A stretch of DNA of 64,000 nucleotides from CAVOXO01 sp963700425 (GTDB lineage Bacteria > Actinomycetota > Acidimicrobiia > Acidimicrobiales > Microtrichaceae), in the NCBI GenBank assembly GCA_963700425.1, contig CAVOXO010000009.1:1-64000 (forward strand), given 5' to 3'. Positions 25,711 through 37,982 of this stretch are shown one piece after another. A model generated the notes under the pieces. It was not told the origin of the DNA and searched no databases. It saw only the letters and a list, made by a program, of their open reading frames with translations. Made by a program: the position numbers and the translations under genes. Within the stretch, counting starts at the first letter, position 1. Each line of letters opens with the position of its first letter.

Positions 25711-26370
25711 GTGATCGACGTCGAGCTCCTGAGATCCATATCCCTGTTCGAGTCCCTCGACGACGACGTCCTCGAAGGGCTGCTCTCATCGGCACGCGAG
25801 ATACCCCTCGTCCGTGGTGACGTGCTGTTCGAGGAGGGTGCCGACGCCCAGAGCATGTACGTCATCGAATCCGGTCGGATCGCCATCTCGAACAAGTCGT
25901 TCGACGGACGCGAATCGATGGTGGCCTTGATGAAACGGGGCGACCTTTTCGGAGAGATGAGTCTCTTCGACAGCCTGGGGCGCTCCACCGAGGCGCGGGC
26001 GCTCGAGACCTCCATCGTGGTGGCGCTGCCGTATCAACCGCTGCGTGAACTGTGGGAAACCGAGCCGCGCCACCTGTGGCCTCTGGTCCGACTCCTGACG
26101 GGCCGGATCCGGGCGATGGACGCGGCCCTCGCCGACGCCTTCTTCCTCGACGTGACCGGGCGGACGGCGAAACACCTCCTCGAGATGGCCGGGGACGTCG
26201 ACGAGTTCGAGATCCCCATCACCCAGGAGGAGCTGGCGGGTCTTGTGGGAGCGTCGCGCGAACGCGTCAACAAGGCACTCTCGAGCTTCGTCCGCCTCGG
26301 GTGGATCGAGCAGTCCGACCGGACCTACACCATCCTCAAGCGGCGCGAACTCGAGATCCGATCCATGTGA
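25711..26370 (+). CDS. Crp/Fnr-family transcriptional regulator
   Basis: 219 residues: a cyclic-nucleotide-binding fold (LFEEGADAQSMYVIESGRIAIS, LFGEMSLFDSLGRSTEARA) whose phosphate-binding cassette keeps GEMSLFD..RSTEARA, a dimer helix, then a winged helix-turn-helix (ITQEELAGLVGASRERVNKAL). The binding pocket fits a cAMP-type CRP rather than an oxygen-sensing FNR, as there is no N-terminal cysteine cluster. The cyclase domain protein at 7.3 kb is a conceivable cAMP source, but that link is speculative. Confidence 0.92.
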   Translation: MIDVELLRSISLFESLDDDVLEGLLSSAREIPLVRGDVLFEEGADAQSMYVIESGRIAISNKSFDGRESMVALMKRGDLFGEMSLFDSLGRSTEARALETSIVVALPYQPLRELWETEPRHLWPLVRLLTGRIRAMDAALADAFFLDVTGRTAKHLLEMAGDVDEFEIPITQEELAGLVGASRERVNKALSSFVRLGWIEQSDRTYTILKRRELEIRSM

Positions 26371-26378
26371 TCGTGGCG

Positions 26379-26391
26379 GCCGCGACGCGGC
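26379..26391. terminator. short GC hairpin after the Crp-type gene
   Basis: GCCGC-GAC-GCGGC, a 5-bp stem with a 3-nt loop, lies between the convergent stops of the Crp-type gene and the dienelactone hydrolase. It is short, without a T tract, so only weakly supported. Confidence 0.3.
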
Positions 26392-26421
26392 TCGACCGGA
26401 TGGGGTGGGCCGATCCGGCTG

Positions 26422-27075
26422 TCAGCTCGATGACAGGAACGCCTCGGCCCTCGCCCAGGCGTCGGCCGCGTCCACTGCACGGAAGTTCTCACGGGTGGGG
26501 TCCTGAGCCCAGCCGTGGCCGGCGCCGGGGTAGACGACCGTGTCCACACCGAGGGCGACGATCTCCTCGATGTGGTCCGGTGGACACCAGGGGTCGTCGG
26601 TTCCGAAGATGCACATGAGGTCGTCGGGTCGGCGAGCGACCACGTCGATGGCATCGGACTGACCGTCGCCCTTCCAGCCCTCCGGCACCCGCACCATGCC
26701 GTAGAAGGCCGCGGCACGGCGGAATCGAGGTGACGCGAGCGACTTCATCGCGTACATGCCTCCCATGCAGAATCCCAGGACCGACACGTTGCCCACACCG
26801 CACACGTCGGCCGCGGCCTCGGCATCCGCCAGCTTGTCCCCATCGTCGAAGAGGCGGGCGCGCTCGTGCCGCTCGTCGAGGGCCATGTCCTCGTCGCCAG
26901 GGAACATCTCGATCGCGCAGACGGTCCAGTCGTGCGAGTCGGCCAGGCGGGCGCAGTGTTCGTCGAAGACCGTCCGGAGTCCGAAGATGTCGGGCCAGAC
27001 CACGAGGCCACCGACCGCAGGGCGGGACGGTCGGGCCAGCTCCGCCCGCGTCCCCGTGGACAGGTCGATCCGCAC
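26422..27075 (-). CDS. dienelactone hydrolase family protein
   Basis: 217 residues, an alpha/beta hydrolase. The cysteine nucleophile elbow is GFCMGG, the acid is Asp in FGTDDPWCP, and the base is His in GAGHGWAQDPTRENF, all as in the carboxymethylenebutenolidase family. The in vivo substrate is unknown; the context (downstream of disA by 9 nt) does not point to aromatic catabolism. Confidence 0.9.
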   Translation of the reverse strand: MRIDLSTGTRAELARPSRPAVGGLVVWPDIFGLRTVFDEHCARLADSHDWTVCAIEMFPGDEDMALDERHERARLFDDGDKLADAEAAADVCGVGNVSVLGFCMGGMYAMKSLASPRFRRAAAFYGMVRVPEGWKGDGQSDAIDVVARRPDDLMCIFGTDDPWCPPDHIEEIVALGVDTVVYPGAGHGWAQDPTRENFRAVDAADAWARAEAFLSSS

Positions 27076-27084
27076 CGTTCCGAC

Positions 27085-28155
27085 CTACTGGTAGCCGTCG
27101 AGGATCGACGATTCGGCGATCTGCTCGAGCGCCGACTTGATGTTCTGGGCCTTGGCGTCGCCCACTCCCTCGACGGACGCCAGCGACTCCACCGAGGCAC
27201 GGAGGATCTTGTCGAACGCTCCGAACTCCTCGACGATCCGTCCCACGGTGACGTCATCGAGCCGGGGCACTTTCGACAGCATCCGATAGCCGCGGGGCTG
27301 GAGGTTTCCGTCGACGTCACCCGCTCCCGACAGGTGCAGGGTCGCGGCGACCGCCTCGGTGTCGAGCAGATCCTCGGTCTCGAGGTCGGACAGGGTGGCC
27401 ATGGCCTGTTCCAGGTTCCAGGTCGCGTCGGGCTGGAAATAGTCGAGCAGGACCATCCGGCGACCGTCCTCGACGCCAGCCATGAGTTCCCTGAGCTGCA
27501 GCCGGACGAGGCGACCGTCGGCGCCGAGCTCCACGAGATAGCGCTCGATCTCCTCGGCGATCCGCACGACTATCTCGGTTCGCTGCAACAACAGGACCAC
27601 GTCGCCGACCGTGACCAGGTCCTCGACCTCGAGGGTCGAGAGCGACGAGATCACCTCGTTGAGGCGCACCTTGTAGCGCTCGAGGGTCTGGATGGCCTGA
27701 TTGCACCGGCTGAGGATGGCCGGAATCGGTTCGAGCTGATGCTTGACATCGTGCGTGTAGACCGTCAGGACGGCCATGTCCTCCGACACCGAGATGACGG
27801 GGACGCCGATGGAGCGGGCGACCCGTTCCGCGGTGCGGTGTCGGGTGCCCGTCTCGGTGGTCGGCGTATTGGGATTGGGCACCAGGTGGACGTTCGCCCG
27901 GGCGATCCGCGACGCGTCGGAGGCAAGGATGATCGCCCCGTCGGTCTTGGCGAGCTCGGAGAGCCGCTGAGGGCTGAACGCGGCATCGAGGAGGAATCCG
28001 CCGGAGCAGATGTTGAGGACCTCGGGCCCGTCGCCCACGACGATCAGGGCCCCCATCGAGGCCTTGATGATGCGATCGAGGCCCTCGCGCAGCGGTTGGC
28101 CGGGCGCGACCGTGGCCAACGCGTCCAACATCTCCTTGCTGCGTCGTGCGGCCAT
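27085..28155 (-). CDS. disA: DNA integrity scanning diadenylate cyclase DisA
   Basis: 356 residues. The N-terminal DAC domain makes cyclic di-AMP from two ATP; active-site motifs DGA (72-74) and GTRHRTAER (103-111) are intact. A helical linker follows, then a C-terminal helix-hairpin-helix region (SVEGVGDAKAQNIKSALEQ) that binds branched DNA. It lies 44 nt downstream of radA on the same strand, the usual actinobacterial order; RadA is known in other species to modulate DisA activity. Confidence 0.96.
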   Translation of the reverse strand: MAARRSKEMLDALATVAPGQPLREGLDRIIKASMGALIVVGDGPEVLNICSGGFLLDAAFSPQRLSELAKTDGAIILASDASRIARANVHLVPNPNTPTTETGTRHRTAERVARSIGVPVISVSEDMAVLTVYTHDVKHQLEPIPAILSRCNQAIQTLERYKVRLNEVISSLSTLEVEDLVTVGDVVLLLQRTEIVVRIAEEIERYLVELGADGRLVRLQLRELMAGVEDGRRMVLLDYFQPDATWNLEQAMATLSDLETEDLLDTEAVAATLHLSGAGDVDGNLQPRGYRMLSKVPRLDDVTVGRIVEEFGAFDKILRASVESLASVEGVGDAKAQNIKSALEQIAESSILDGYQ

Positions 28156-28199
28156 CGACCGAGTCTACCGGGCCACGCGCGTCGGCGATCGGGGAGCGA

Positions 28200-29573
28200 T
28201 CATGTCGTTTCGTGCCGACGGAGTCCGAGCGCCTCGGCTGCCTCCAGCAGGGTCGACATTCTCACCAGGGCGATGCCCGACCGACTGTCGGGAGCGGACG
28301 CGGGGACCACCGCTGTGTCGAACCCCAGGCGGGCGGCCTCCGCAACCCGCCTCTCGATCCCCGAGACGCTCCGCAACTCCCCTCCCAGACCCACCTCGCC
28401 ACAGACGACCGTGCGCGAGGGCAGTGACCGGCCGGTGATCGCCGAGATGATGGCGAGGCCGAGCCCCAGATCGGCACCGGGTTCGGTCGCCCGGGCTCCG
28501 CCCACCGCCATGGCGAAGGTGTCGAGACGCATCACCGAGAGGCCGAGACGCGCGTCGATCACCGCCAACAGGAGTGCCAGACGGCCGTGATCGACCCCGC
28601 TGCTCGAACGCCTCGGCGTGCCTCCACCCCCTTCGGTCAGGAGCGCCTGGACCTCGACGAGCAACGGGCGATGGCCGTCCATGATCGGCACCACCACCGA
28701 TCCGGGTACCGACCCGCGCCGGTCGGCCAGAAACAGCTCCGACGGATCGTCGACGCCCGTCAGACCGTCGTCTCCCATCGCCATGACCCCGACGTCGTGG
28801 GTGGAACCGAAGCGGTGCTTGACGCACCGGAGGAGCCGCAGGATGTGGTGTCGGTCGCCGTCGAAGGACAGGACGGTGTCGACGACATGTTCGAGGACGC
28901 GGGGACCTGCGATGGCGCCCTCCTTGGTGACGTGCCCCACCAACACGATCGCAGCGCCACGGGCGCGTGCCTCACCCACGAGTTGGTGAGCACAGTGTCG
29001 GACCTGCGCCACCGAACCCGGAGCCGACGACAGGGCCGGGTCGACAACCGTCTGGATGGAGTCGACGACGGCCACATCGGGCGCCAGCGTCCTCAGATGC
29101 CCGATGATCGAGGGGAGATCGGTGACCCCCGCGACGTGGACGCCGCCATGATCCGCGGCGATCCTCCGCGCACGCCGGGCCACCTGGGACGCCGATTCCT
29201 CTCCGGAGAGGTAGAGAGCGGTCCCGCCGCGTCGGGTCGCCTCCGCGGCCACCTGAAGCAGCAGGGTGGACTTGCCCACCCCCGGCTCACCCCCGATCAG
29301 CGTGACGGAACCCGCCACCAGGCCTCCGCCCAACACCCGGTCGAACTCGCCCACGCCGGTGGCGCGGGGCCGTGCGTCGTCGCAGCGGACGTCGGTGATC
29401 GGTGTGGCCGGCGACGTCGGGACCGCCACATCGACGTCTCCCGACGGCTCCTCCACGACGGTGTTCCACTCGCCGCACGACTCGCAGCGACCCACCCACT
29501 TGGACGCCGCTGCGCCACACTCCAGACACGAATAGCTCGTCGACGGGCGGGGGGTCGTTCGGGTGGATGCCAC
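28200..29573 (-). CDS. radA: DNA repair protein RadA
   Basis: 457 residues. A zinc finger (Cys16, 19, 30, 33) precedes a RecA-like ATPase with Walker A GGEPGVGKST (94-103). The RadA-specific motif normally KNRFG reads KHRFG here, and a Lon-protease-like C-terminal domain follows. RadA is a branch-migration helicase in recombination. The N-to-H change in the RadA motif is a conservative oddity. Confidence 0.95.
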   Translation of the reverse strand: MASTRTTPRPSTSYSCLECGAAASKWVGRCESCGEWNTVVEEPSGDVDVAVPTSPATPITDVRCDDARPRATGVGEFDRVLGGGLVAGSVTLIGGEPGVGKSTLLLQVAAEATRRGGTALYLSGEESASQVARRARRIAADHGGVHVAGVTDLPSIIGHLRTLAPDVAVVDSIQTVVDPALSSAPGSVAQVRHCAHQLVGEARARGAAIVLVGHVTKEGAIAGPRVLEHVVDTVLSFDGDRHHILRLLRCVKHRFGSTHDVGVMAMGDDGLTGVDDPSELFLADRRGSVPGSVVVPIMDGHRPLLVEVQALLTEGGGGTPRRSSSGVDHGRLALLLAVIDARLGLSVMRLDTFAMAVGGARATEPGADLGLGLAIISAITGRSLPSRTVVCGEVGLGGELRSVSGIERRVAEAARLGFDTAVVPASAPDSRSGIALVRMSTLLEAAEALGLRRHETT

Positions 29574-29671
29574 GGTCGGTCACCCTACGGACGACCCATG
29601 ACACCGAACGACGGACCCCGGCGCGGTGGAGCATCCCCCGGCGGCACGGCCCCGAGCCGTGAGCGGACCGC

Positions 29672-30889
29672 TCAGGAGCCGACGTCGACGGTCCGTCCCG
29701 GCCGAGCGGGGAGCGGCTCGTAGATGTTCCGTCGACCCGAGACCAGGCGGGCCACCCCACACCCCACGGCCAGCGCCACGCCGGCACCGGGGCCGAACAA
29801 CTCCATTCCCATGACGACACAGGCGATCGGGGCGTTGGCCGCCGCACCGAAGACCGCCATCATCCCCACCGCCGCCAACAACTGGGGTGGGGCGTCCCAC
29901 CATCGCGTGAGGCTCGCTCCCAACGTCGCCCCGACGACGAAGAGCGGCGTGACCTCACCGCCCTGATAGCCCGAACCGATGGTCACCGACGTCATCAACG
30001 ACTTGATGAGGAAGGCGAACGCGGCGAGGGATCCGACCGCGAAGGACTGTTCGATCAGCGGTAGCGACAGTCCGTTGTAGTCCCGCGTTCCGAGAACGAG
30101 GGTCAACCCGATGACCACGACTCCCCCGAGGGCGGCGCACACCTCGACCGACCAGGTGGTCGATGCCCACCCCTCACGGATCGCCTCGGTGCTCCAGACG
30201 AAGAACCGCGCCGCCAACCCGAAGGCCACACCCCCGGCTGCGACGAGAACCAGGTCCAGCGGCCCGACCGCCCCGAGGCGTGGCAGGTGAGCGTGGCCCA
30301 CCCCCATCCAGCCGACCACCGCGTTGCCGAGAAACGACGCGATCACGCACCCCGGCAGAGCGGAGAGACGGCGCCGGAACGGCGTGGGAGAGACCTCCAT
30401 CGCGAAGATGACACCTGCCAACGGCACGCCGAAGACCGAACCGAACCCTCCGGCGAGTGCGGCGATGAGGAGGGACCGGCGTTCCGCGTGGCGCCATGCA
30501 TGCCGACCGTCGAGACGGCCCATGACCCCGTCCGCGAGGCCGACCGACATCTGGAGCGCCGTTCCCTCCCGGCCGGCCGATCCGCCGAAGAGATGCGTGG
30601 CGATCGTGGTCACGAAGGCAAGCGGCGCGAGCCGCAGCTGGATCGGCGTGTGGGGGGTCGCTATCTCCGAGGCCGTGCGACGGTTTCCGCCGGCCACCTC
30701 GCGTCCGACCGTCCGGTACGTCGCCGCGATGACGACCCCCGCCGCCGGAAGCAACCACAACAGCCAGGGGTGATCGACCCGGAAGCCGGTGACCTCCCGG
30801 AGGACCCATAGGAACGCTCCCGACGACAACCCCGCCATGAGGCCGACCAGAACGGCCGAGGCCACCCGTCGCACCCGGTCGGCGATCAC
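29672..30889 (-). CDS. CLC-family channel/antiporter, CLC-F (fluoride)-like
   Basis: About 405 residues with 10-12 membrane helices. The helix-F signature is GREGT rather than the chloride-type GREGP, and the later pore motif is GSGYQGGEVTPLF. Both are features of the CLC-F fluoride/proton branch. The first pore motif, GNNLI in characterised CLC-F proteins, is GNRRTAS here, so fluoride specificity is likely but not certain. The start GTG 30889 overlaps the preceding lipoprotein stop as GTGA. Confidence 0.82.
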   Translation of the reverse strand: MIADRVRRVASAVLVGLMAGLSSGAFLWVLREVTGFRVDHPWLLWLLPAAGVVIAATYRTVGREVAGGNRRTASEIATPHTPIQLRLAPLAFVTTIATHLFGGSAGREGTALQMSVGLADGVMGRLDGRHAWRHAERRSLLIAALAGGFGSVFGVPLAGVIFAMEVSPTPFRRRLSALPGCVIASFLGNAVVGWMGVGHAHLPRLGAVGPLDLVLVAAGGVAFGLAARFFVWSTEAIREGWASTTWSVEVCAALGGVVVIGLTLVLGTRDYNGLSLPLIEQSFAVGSLAAFAFLIKSLMTSVTIGSGYQGGEVTPLFVVGATLGASLTRWWDAPPQLLAAVGMMAVFGAAANAPIACVVMGMELFGPGAGVALAVGCGVARLVSGRRNIYEPLPARPGRTVDVGS

Positions 30890-31656
30890 TCCGACGTCGA
30901 TCGGGGGCCGCCACCCTCGCGAGGGTCGGACCCCCGCGCCGACCCGGCGAGAACAGCCAGGGCCACCGCGGCGAGTGCGGCTGCGAGAGCGAGGACGAAC
31001 CACACATAGGGCCGCCGGTGCCGGACGGTGGACGTCGTGTCGATGGCGACATCGGAGGGCTGCCCACCGGACAAGACGACGCTCGTGTCGGATCGGTCAG
31101 AGCCGGGCAGCGACACCTCGACATCGAGCCGGACCGATCCGTCGGTGGTCGCGAGGAGCGTCTCGAGCTCGTCAGGCGAATACCCGACCGATTCACCATC
31201 GAGCAGCTCGGCGACGCCGGGATCGCCGAAGTCGGTCAACGATCCCGACGACACGACTCTGCCGCTGAGTTCGTACTGGGTCGCCGCGAACCGGTCGGTG
31301 ACCACCAGTTCGATGTCACGGAACACTCCGTCGGCCCCGCCGACCTCATCCATCACGGCGGCGAGGTCGTCGGGGTGTTCGAACGATCTCGTCGCCTCGA
31401 AGACGGTCAGATCGCCCGACGCCCTCGGCTCGGCGACCACCCATCCAGCCCCCTCCAGGTCGTTCACCACGACCGAGTAGAGCGGATCACCCAGCTGCTC
31501 GACGGTGTCGGAATCGAGGACGGCCGACACCGACACGACCCCCGAGCCGTCCTCGTCGACGTCGATCCGCACGATGCCCTGGACGTCGCACGCGGCGAGG
31601 GTGCAGAGCACCGTCGTCAACACGACGGCACCCCACCACTGTCGTCGGACCGTCAC
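30886..31656 (-). CDS. LppM-like lipoprotein with C-terminal anchor
   Basis: 256 residues: signal peptide with lipobox LAAC (Cys23), an LppM-type beta domain starting GIVRIDVDEDGSGVVSVSAVLD, and a C-terminal helix (YVWFVLALAAALAAVALAVLA) followed by a short basic tail. LppM of Mycobacterium tuberculosis is a virulence-associated envelope protein that binds phosphoinositide-type lipids; the role here is unknown. It is coupled to the CLC gene and 52 nt downstream of clpC. Confidence 0.8.
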   Translation of the reverse strand: MTVRRQWWGAVVLTTVLCTLAACDVQGIVRIDVDEDGSGVVSVSAVLDSDTVEQLGDPLYSVVVNDLEGAGWVVAEPRASGDLTVFEATRSFEHPDDLAAVMDEVGGADGVFRDIELVVTDRFAATQYELSGRVVSSGSLTDFGDPGVAELLDGESVGYSPDELETLLATTDGSVRLDVEVSLPGSDRSDTSVVLSGGQPSDVAIDTTSTVRHRRPYVWFVLALAAALAAVALAVLAGSARGSDPREGGGPRSTSE

Positions 31657-31708
31657 GGCCGCGAGCGTAGTTGTCCGGGTCGGTCGTCCGGCCGGTGGCC
31701 GGACGACC

Positions 31709-34255
<2,547 letters not shown>

Positions 34256-34444
34256 GGTTGAGTGCCTCCTGGGACTCGTCGGGTCAGTCTACCCGGGGGC
34301 TCCGACGATTCTGCTGCGGACGGCAGCGATCATCTCAACCGTGCCCGGCAGGCCGTTCTTCCCGATCGACCGGTGCAACCCGTCACACCCGTCGACGGCC
34401 TGCCGGATGGGTCCCGTCGGGGGTCCGCCTGTAACGTCGACCCC

Positions 34445-35437
34445 GTGGCATCGGCCAATCCGCTCGTCATCATGCCGAACATGGGAGACGATCTCGAACG
34501 CGTCCGGGCCGAGCTGCTGACCTCGGCGACCGCGGGGGACCCCTATCTCACCGAGATCTCCACCCACCTCATCGCGGCGGGCGGCAAGCTGATCCGGCCG
34601 GGCTTCTGCATCGCGGCTGCAGCCACGCAGTTGGCCCGACATCGTCCCGCCGCCGCCGACATCGTGCGCGGCGCCGCGGCCGTCGAACTGGTCCACCTCG
34701 GATCGCTCTACCACGACGACGTGATGGACGATGCCGAGACCCGACACTTCGTCCCCAGCGTGAACTCCAAATGGGGCAATCACCGGGCCATCCTCGCCGG
34801 CGACTTCCTGCTCGCCCGGGCCTCGGAGATCGCCGCGTCTCTCGGCGTGGAGGTGGCGGCGCTGTTGGCCTCGACCATCGCATCGCTGTGTGAGGGTCAG
34901 GTCCTCGAACTGCGTCATGCGTTCGATCCCGGTCGAACCGAGGACGACTACATGCGGTCCATCACCGGCAAGACCGCATCACTCCTGGCGGCGTCGTGCC
35001 GCATCGGCGGGATCGTCTCGGGGTCGAGTCCCGAGCGCATCGACGCGCTCACCACCTTCGGCGAGAGCTACGGGCTCGCGTTCCAGTTGGTCGACGACGT
35101 GTTGGACCTGGTCTCCACCGACGAACAGCTCGGCAAGCCGGCGGGGCACGACATCGAAGAGGGGGTCTACACGCTGCCGGTCATCCGAGCGCTGGCGTCC
35201 GACGGGTCGTCACGACTGAAAGGGCTCCTCGGGCGACGCATGTCGGACGCGCAGCGCCTCGAGGCGGTTCAGATCGTGAAGGACGGACCCTGGATCGACG
35301 ACACCATCGCCCTCGCCCGTGTCCATGCCTCCCGGGCGCGACAGGCCATCGAGGCCCTGCCCGACAGCTCGGGGGCGGTCGGCCTCAACGCCGCGGCCGA
35401 TCATCTCGTGGCCTCGGTCGAACGCGCCGCCGCCTGA
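34445..35437 (+). CDS. polyprenyl diphosphate synthase
   Basis: About 330 residues of the trans-prenyltransferase family. The first aspartate-rich motif is DDVMDDAETR (DDxxD), the second DDVLDL. An AGGKLIRPGF segment marks the allylic-substrate site, and GNHRAILAGDFLLARA follows. It elongates isoprenoid diphosphates made from the MEP pathway, probably a long-chain menaquinone side chain. GTG 34445 or ATG 34472 are the possible starts; the frame is open further upstream without homology. Its last codons and stop are tandemly duplicated (35397-35512). Confidence 0.92.
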   Translation: MASANPLVIMPNMGDDLERVRAELLTSATAGDPYLTEISTHLIAAGGKLIRPGFCIAAAATQLARHRPAAADIVRGAAAVELVHLGSLYHDDVMDDAETRHFVPSVNSKWGNHRAILAGDFLLARASEIAASLGVEVAALLASTIASLCEGQVLELRHAFDPGRTEDDYMRSITGKTASLLAASCRIGGIVSGSSPERIDALTTFGESYGLAFQLVDDVLDLVSTDEQLGKPAGHDIEEGVYTLPVIRALASDGSSRLKGLLGRRMSDAQRLEAVQIVKDGPWIDDTIALARVHASRARQAIEALPDSSGAVGLNAAADHLVASVERAAA

Positions 35438-35512
35438 TCGTCACTCCGCCGCGACCGATCATCTCGTGGCCTCGGTCGAACGCGCCGCCGCCTGATCGTC
35501 ACTCCGCCGCGA
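35397..35512. repeat. 58-bp perfect tandem duplication at convergent gene ends
   Basis: Positions 35397-35454 are repeated exactly at 35455-35512. The unit holds the last 13 codons and stop of the polyprenyl synthase. It also contains, on the other strand, the last codons of the ABC ATPase gene, whose stop lies in the second copy. Each gene therefore keeps a complete end, and a vestigial copy of both tails sits between them. Confidence 0.92.
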
Positions 35513-36548
35513 CGACGACGGCCGGAGCGGAACGCCGCGCCACTCTCACGCTGTCACCGACCGACACCAGGGGCGGACCGAGGTGACGGACCCCGACGGC
35601 TGAACCGCCGACTCCCGACATCTCCACCATCACGGTGGTGGTCGAACCCTCGTAGATCAACCGATCGACGGTGGCGAGGACCGCGTCGCGGTCACCGGGG
35701 GTGTCCACCAGCTCGAGGTGTTCGGGACGAACAATCATCTGCCACGGCCCCGCCCCCGACGCTCCGCAGCCGAGAGGGACCCGCCCCCAGGGGGTGACGA
35801 CGACGTCGTCGTCGAGATCGACAGCGACGAAGGAGACATCGCCGGTGGCACGGGCCACGAAGGCGCTAGGGGGGGACCCGTAGAGCTCGACGGGCGTGTC
35901 CGCCGCCACGATCGAACCGCCGTGCAGCACGGCCACCCGGTCTCCCAGCTCGAACGCCTCGTCACGGTCATGGGTGACGATGATCGAGGTCACGCCGAAC
36001 CGCGAGATGATGCGGCGGATCTCGCCGCGGAGGTGGGCGCGCAGGGCCGCGTCGAGGTTCGACAGCGGTTCGTCCAACAGCAGTACCTCTGGTGAGGGCG
36101 CCAGCGCCCGCGCCACCGCAACCCTCTGCCGCTGACCCCCCGACAGGGTGGCCGGATCGCGCCCGCCCATCCCCGACAACCCGACGAGGTCCAGCATCTC
36201 GTCGATTCGTGGACCACCCTTGCGCTCGGATCGTTCGAGGCCGAACCCGATGTTCCGCTCGACGGAGAGGAACGGGAACAGCGCTCCGTCCTGGAACACC
36301 ATCCCGACGTTGCGTCGCTCCGCGGCGACGTGGCGGCCGGGGCCCGAGACCACCTCGTCACCCACCCGGATCTCGCCCGCGTCGAGGGAGTCGAGCCCGC
36401 AGATGAGACGCAGGAGCGTCGACTTGCCCGATCCCGATGCCCCCAGCAGGGCGACGCACTCGCCGGTCGCGACGTCGAGATCGACCCCCGCGAGCACGGG
36501 GGCGCCGTCGAACGCCTTGGCGACCCCCCGCAGGTTCAGTGATCTCAC
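35499..36548 (-). CDS. ABC transporter ATPase, Fbp/Pot (MOI) type, orphan
   Basis: 349 residues: Walker A GASGSGKST, signature LSGGQRQRVAVARAL, Walker B VLLLDEPLSNLD, H-loop IIVTHD, then a TOBE domain (EGSTTTVMVEM). This is the arrangement of ferric iron, sulfate or spermidine importers. No permease or binding protein lies nearby; the gene follows lysS at 20 nt. GTG 36548 is chosen because homology begins there. The partner transmembrane subunits must be elsewhere. Confidence 0.9.
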   Translation of the reverse strand: MRSLNLRGVAKAFDGAPVLAGVDLDVATGECVALLGASGSGKSTLLRLICGLDSLDAGEIRVGDEVVSGPGRHVAAERRNVGMVFQDGALFPFLSVERNIGFGLERSERKGGPRIDEMLDLVGLSGMGGRDPATLSGGQRQRVAVARALAPSPEVLLLDEPLSNLDAALRAHLRGEIRRIISRFGVTSIIVTHDRDEAFELGDRVAVLHGGSIVAADTPVELYGSPPSAFVARATGDVSFVAVDLDDDVVVTPWGRVPLGCGASGAGPWQMIVRPEHLELVDTPGDRDAVLATVDRLIYEGSTTTVMVEMSGVGGSAVGVRHLGPPLVSVGDSVRVARRSAPAVVVAAE

Positions 36549-36568
36549 GCCGGGCTCACGGCGACGAC

Positions 36569-37981
36569 CTAGTCGTTCACTTCGGGCCGCAACGTCGGGA
36601 AGGCCACGACATCGCGGATCGACGCCGAGTCGGTGAGCAGCATCACCAGCCGATCGATGCCGATTCCCAGACCCACCGTGGGCGGAAGGCCGAAGTCGAG
36701 CGCCCGGAGGTAGTCCTCGTCGACCACCATCGCCTCGTCGTCGCCGGCCTGCTTGGCGGCAACCTGTTCGTCGAAGCGGGCCCGTTGTTCGACCGGATCG
36801 CAGAGTTCCGAGAAGCCGTTGCACAACTCCCGTCCGGCCACGATTCCTTCGAATCGCTCGGTCAGGAGCGGAGAGTCGCGGTGTTGCCGGGACAGCGGCG
36901 ACACCTCCTTGGGATAGTCCGTCACGAACACCGGATCCCACAGGTTCGGCTCGGTGGTCTTCTCGTAGAGCTCGAGCAGCATCTTGCCGGGTCCGTACGA
37001 GGGCTCCACCGCGACGTCATGGCGTTCGCAGATGGCCCGCAGCTCCGCGGACCCTGTGTCGACCGACACCTCCTCGCCGATGGTCTCGGCTGACCAGTTC
37101 GGCGAGCGGAACCCGGCGCCACGGAGCGGCGAGATCGATCGGCCGGCCCCCGTAGGTGAGGCGGGTGGTCCCGAACAGCTCCTCGCAGAGTCCCGCCACC
37201 AGGTTCTCGGTGAGTTCCATGTGGCGGGTGTAGTCGGCGTAGGCCTCGTAGCACTCGAGCATCGTGAACTCAGGGTTGTGCCGGCTGGAGAGGCCCTCGT
37301 TGCGGAACACCCGGGCGATCTCGTAGACGCGGGGGAAACCGCCGACCACCAGGCGCTTCAGGTAGAGCTCCGGCGCGATGCGCAGGTACAGGTCCTGGTC
37401 GAGCGCGTTGTGGTGGGTCACGAACGGCCGAGCCAGCGCTCCGCCAGGGATCGGGTGGAAGACCGGGGTCTCCACCTCGAGGTAGCCCTCCGACTCCATG
37501 AACCGACGGATCGCCGAGACGATCCTGGACCGCAGGGTCAACGCCCGTCGCGACTCGTCGGTCACCCACAGGTCGAGGTAGCGCTGCCGGAAGCGGAGAT
37601 CGGGGTCGGAGATCCCGTGCCATTTGTCGGGAAACGGTCGCCGGGTGGAGGCCAACAGCTGCCATTCGTCCACCCGAACCGACAGCTCACCCCTCCGGGT
37701 GGTCATGATCTCACCGGACACTCCCACCCAGTCGCCGAGGTCGAGCGAGCAGAAGTCGTCGAAGCGCGGCGTCGTGGCGGCCGGGGCGAAGAGTTGGATG
37801 CGGCCGGTGTGGTCGGCGAGCGTTCCGAACGCGAGCTTTCCCTGAACCCGGCGGAGCATCAGTCGTCCGGCGATCGAGGCCCCGACGCCGGTCTCGGTGC
37901 CGGGTTCCAGGCCCCCATGGGCCTCGGCGAGCGCCGCGGCGGTGTCGCTGACCTCGCGGGACTGTAGGGAAAGTCGTCCAT
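36569..37981 (-). CDS. lysS: lysine-tRNA ligase, class II (two frame breaks)
   Basis: About 470 residues. An OB-fold anticodon-binding domain (KLAFGTLADHTGRIQLF) is followed by class II motifs: motif 1 ESEGYLEVETPVF, motif 2 FRNEGLSSRHNPEFTMLE and motif 3 GLGIGIDRLVMLL. The central frame joins to the C-terminal frame near 37090-37097. A missing C at 37958-37960 separates the ATG 37981 start (MDDFPYSP..) from the rest (REVSDTAAALAEAH). With both repaired the protein is complete, so the gene is almost certainly functional. Confidence 0.9.
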
Positions 37982-37982
37982 G

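Noticed and set aside
35397..35512. CRISPR or satellite array
   Set aside because: Only two copies, directly adjacent with no spacers, and inside gene ends.
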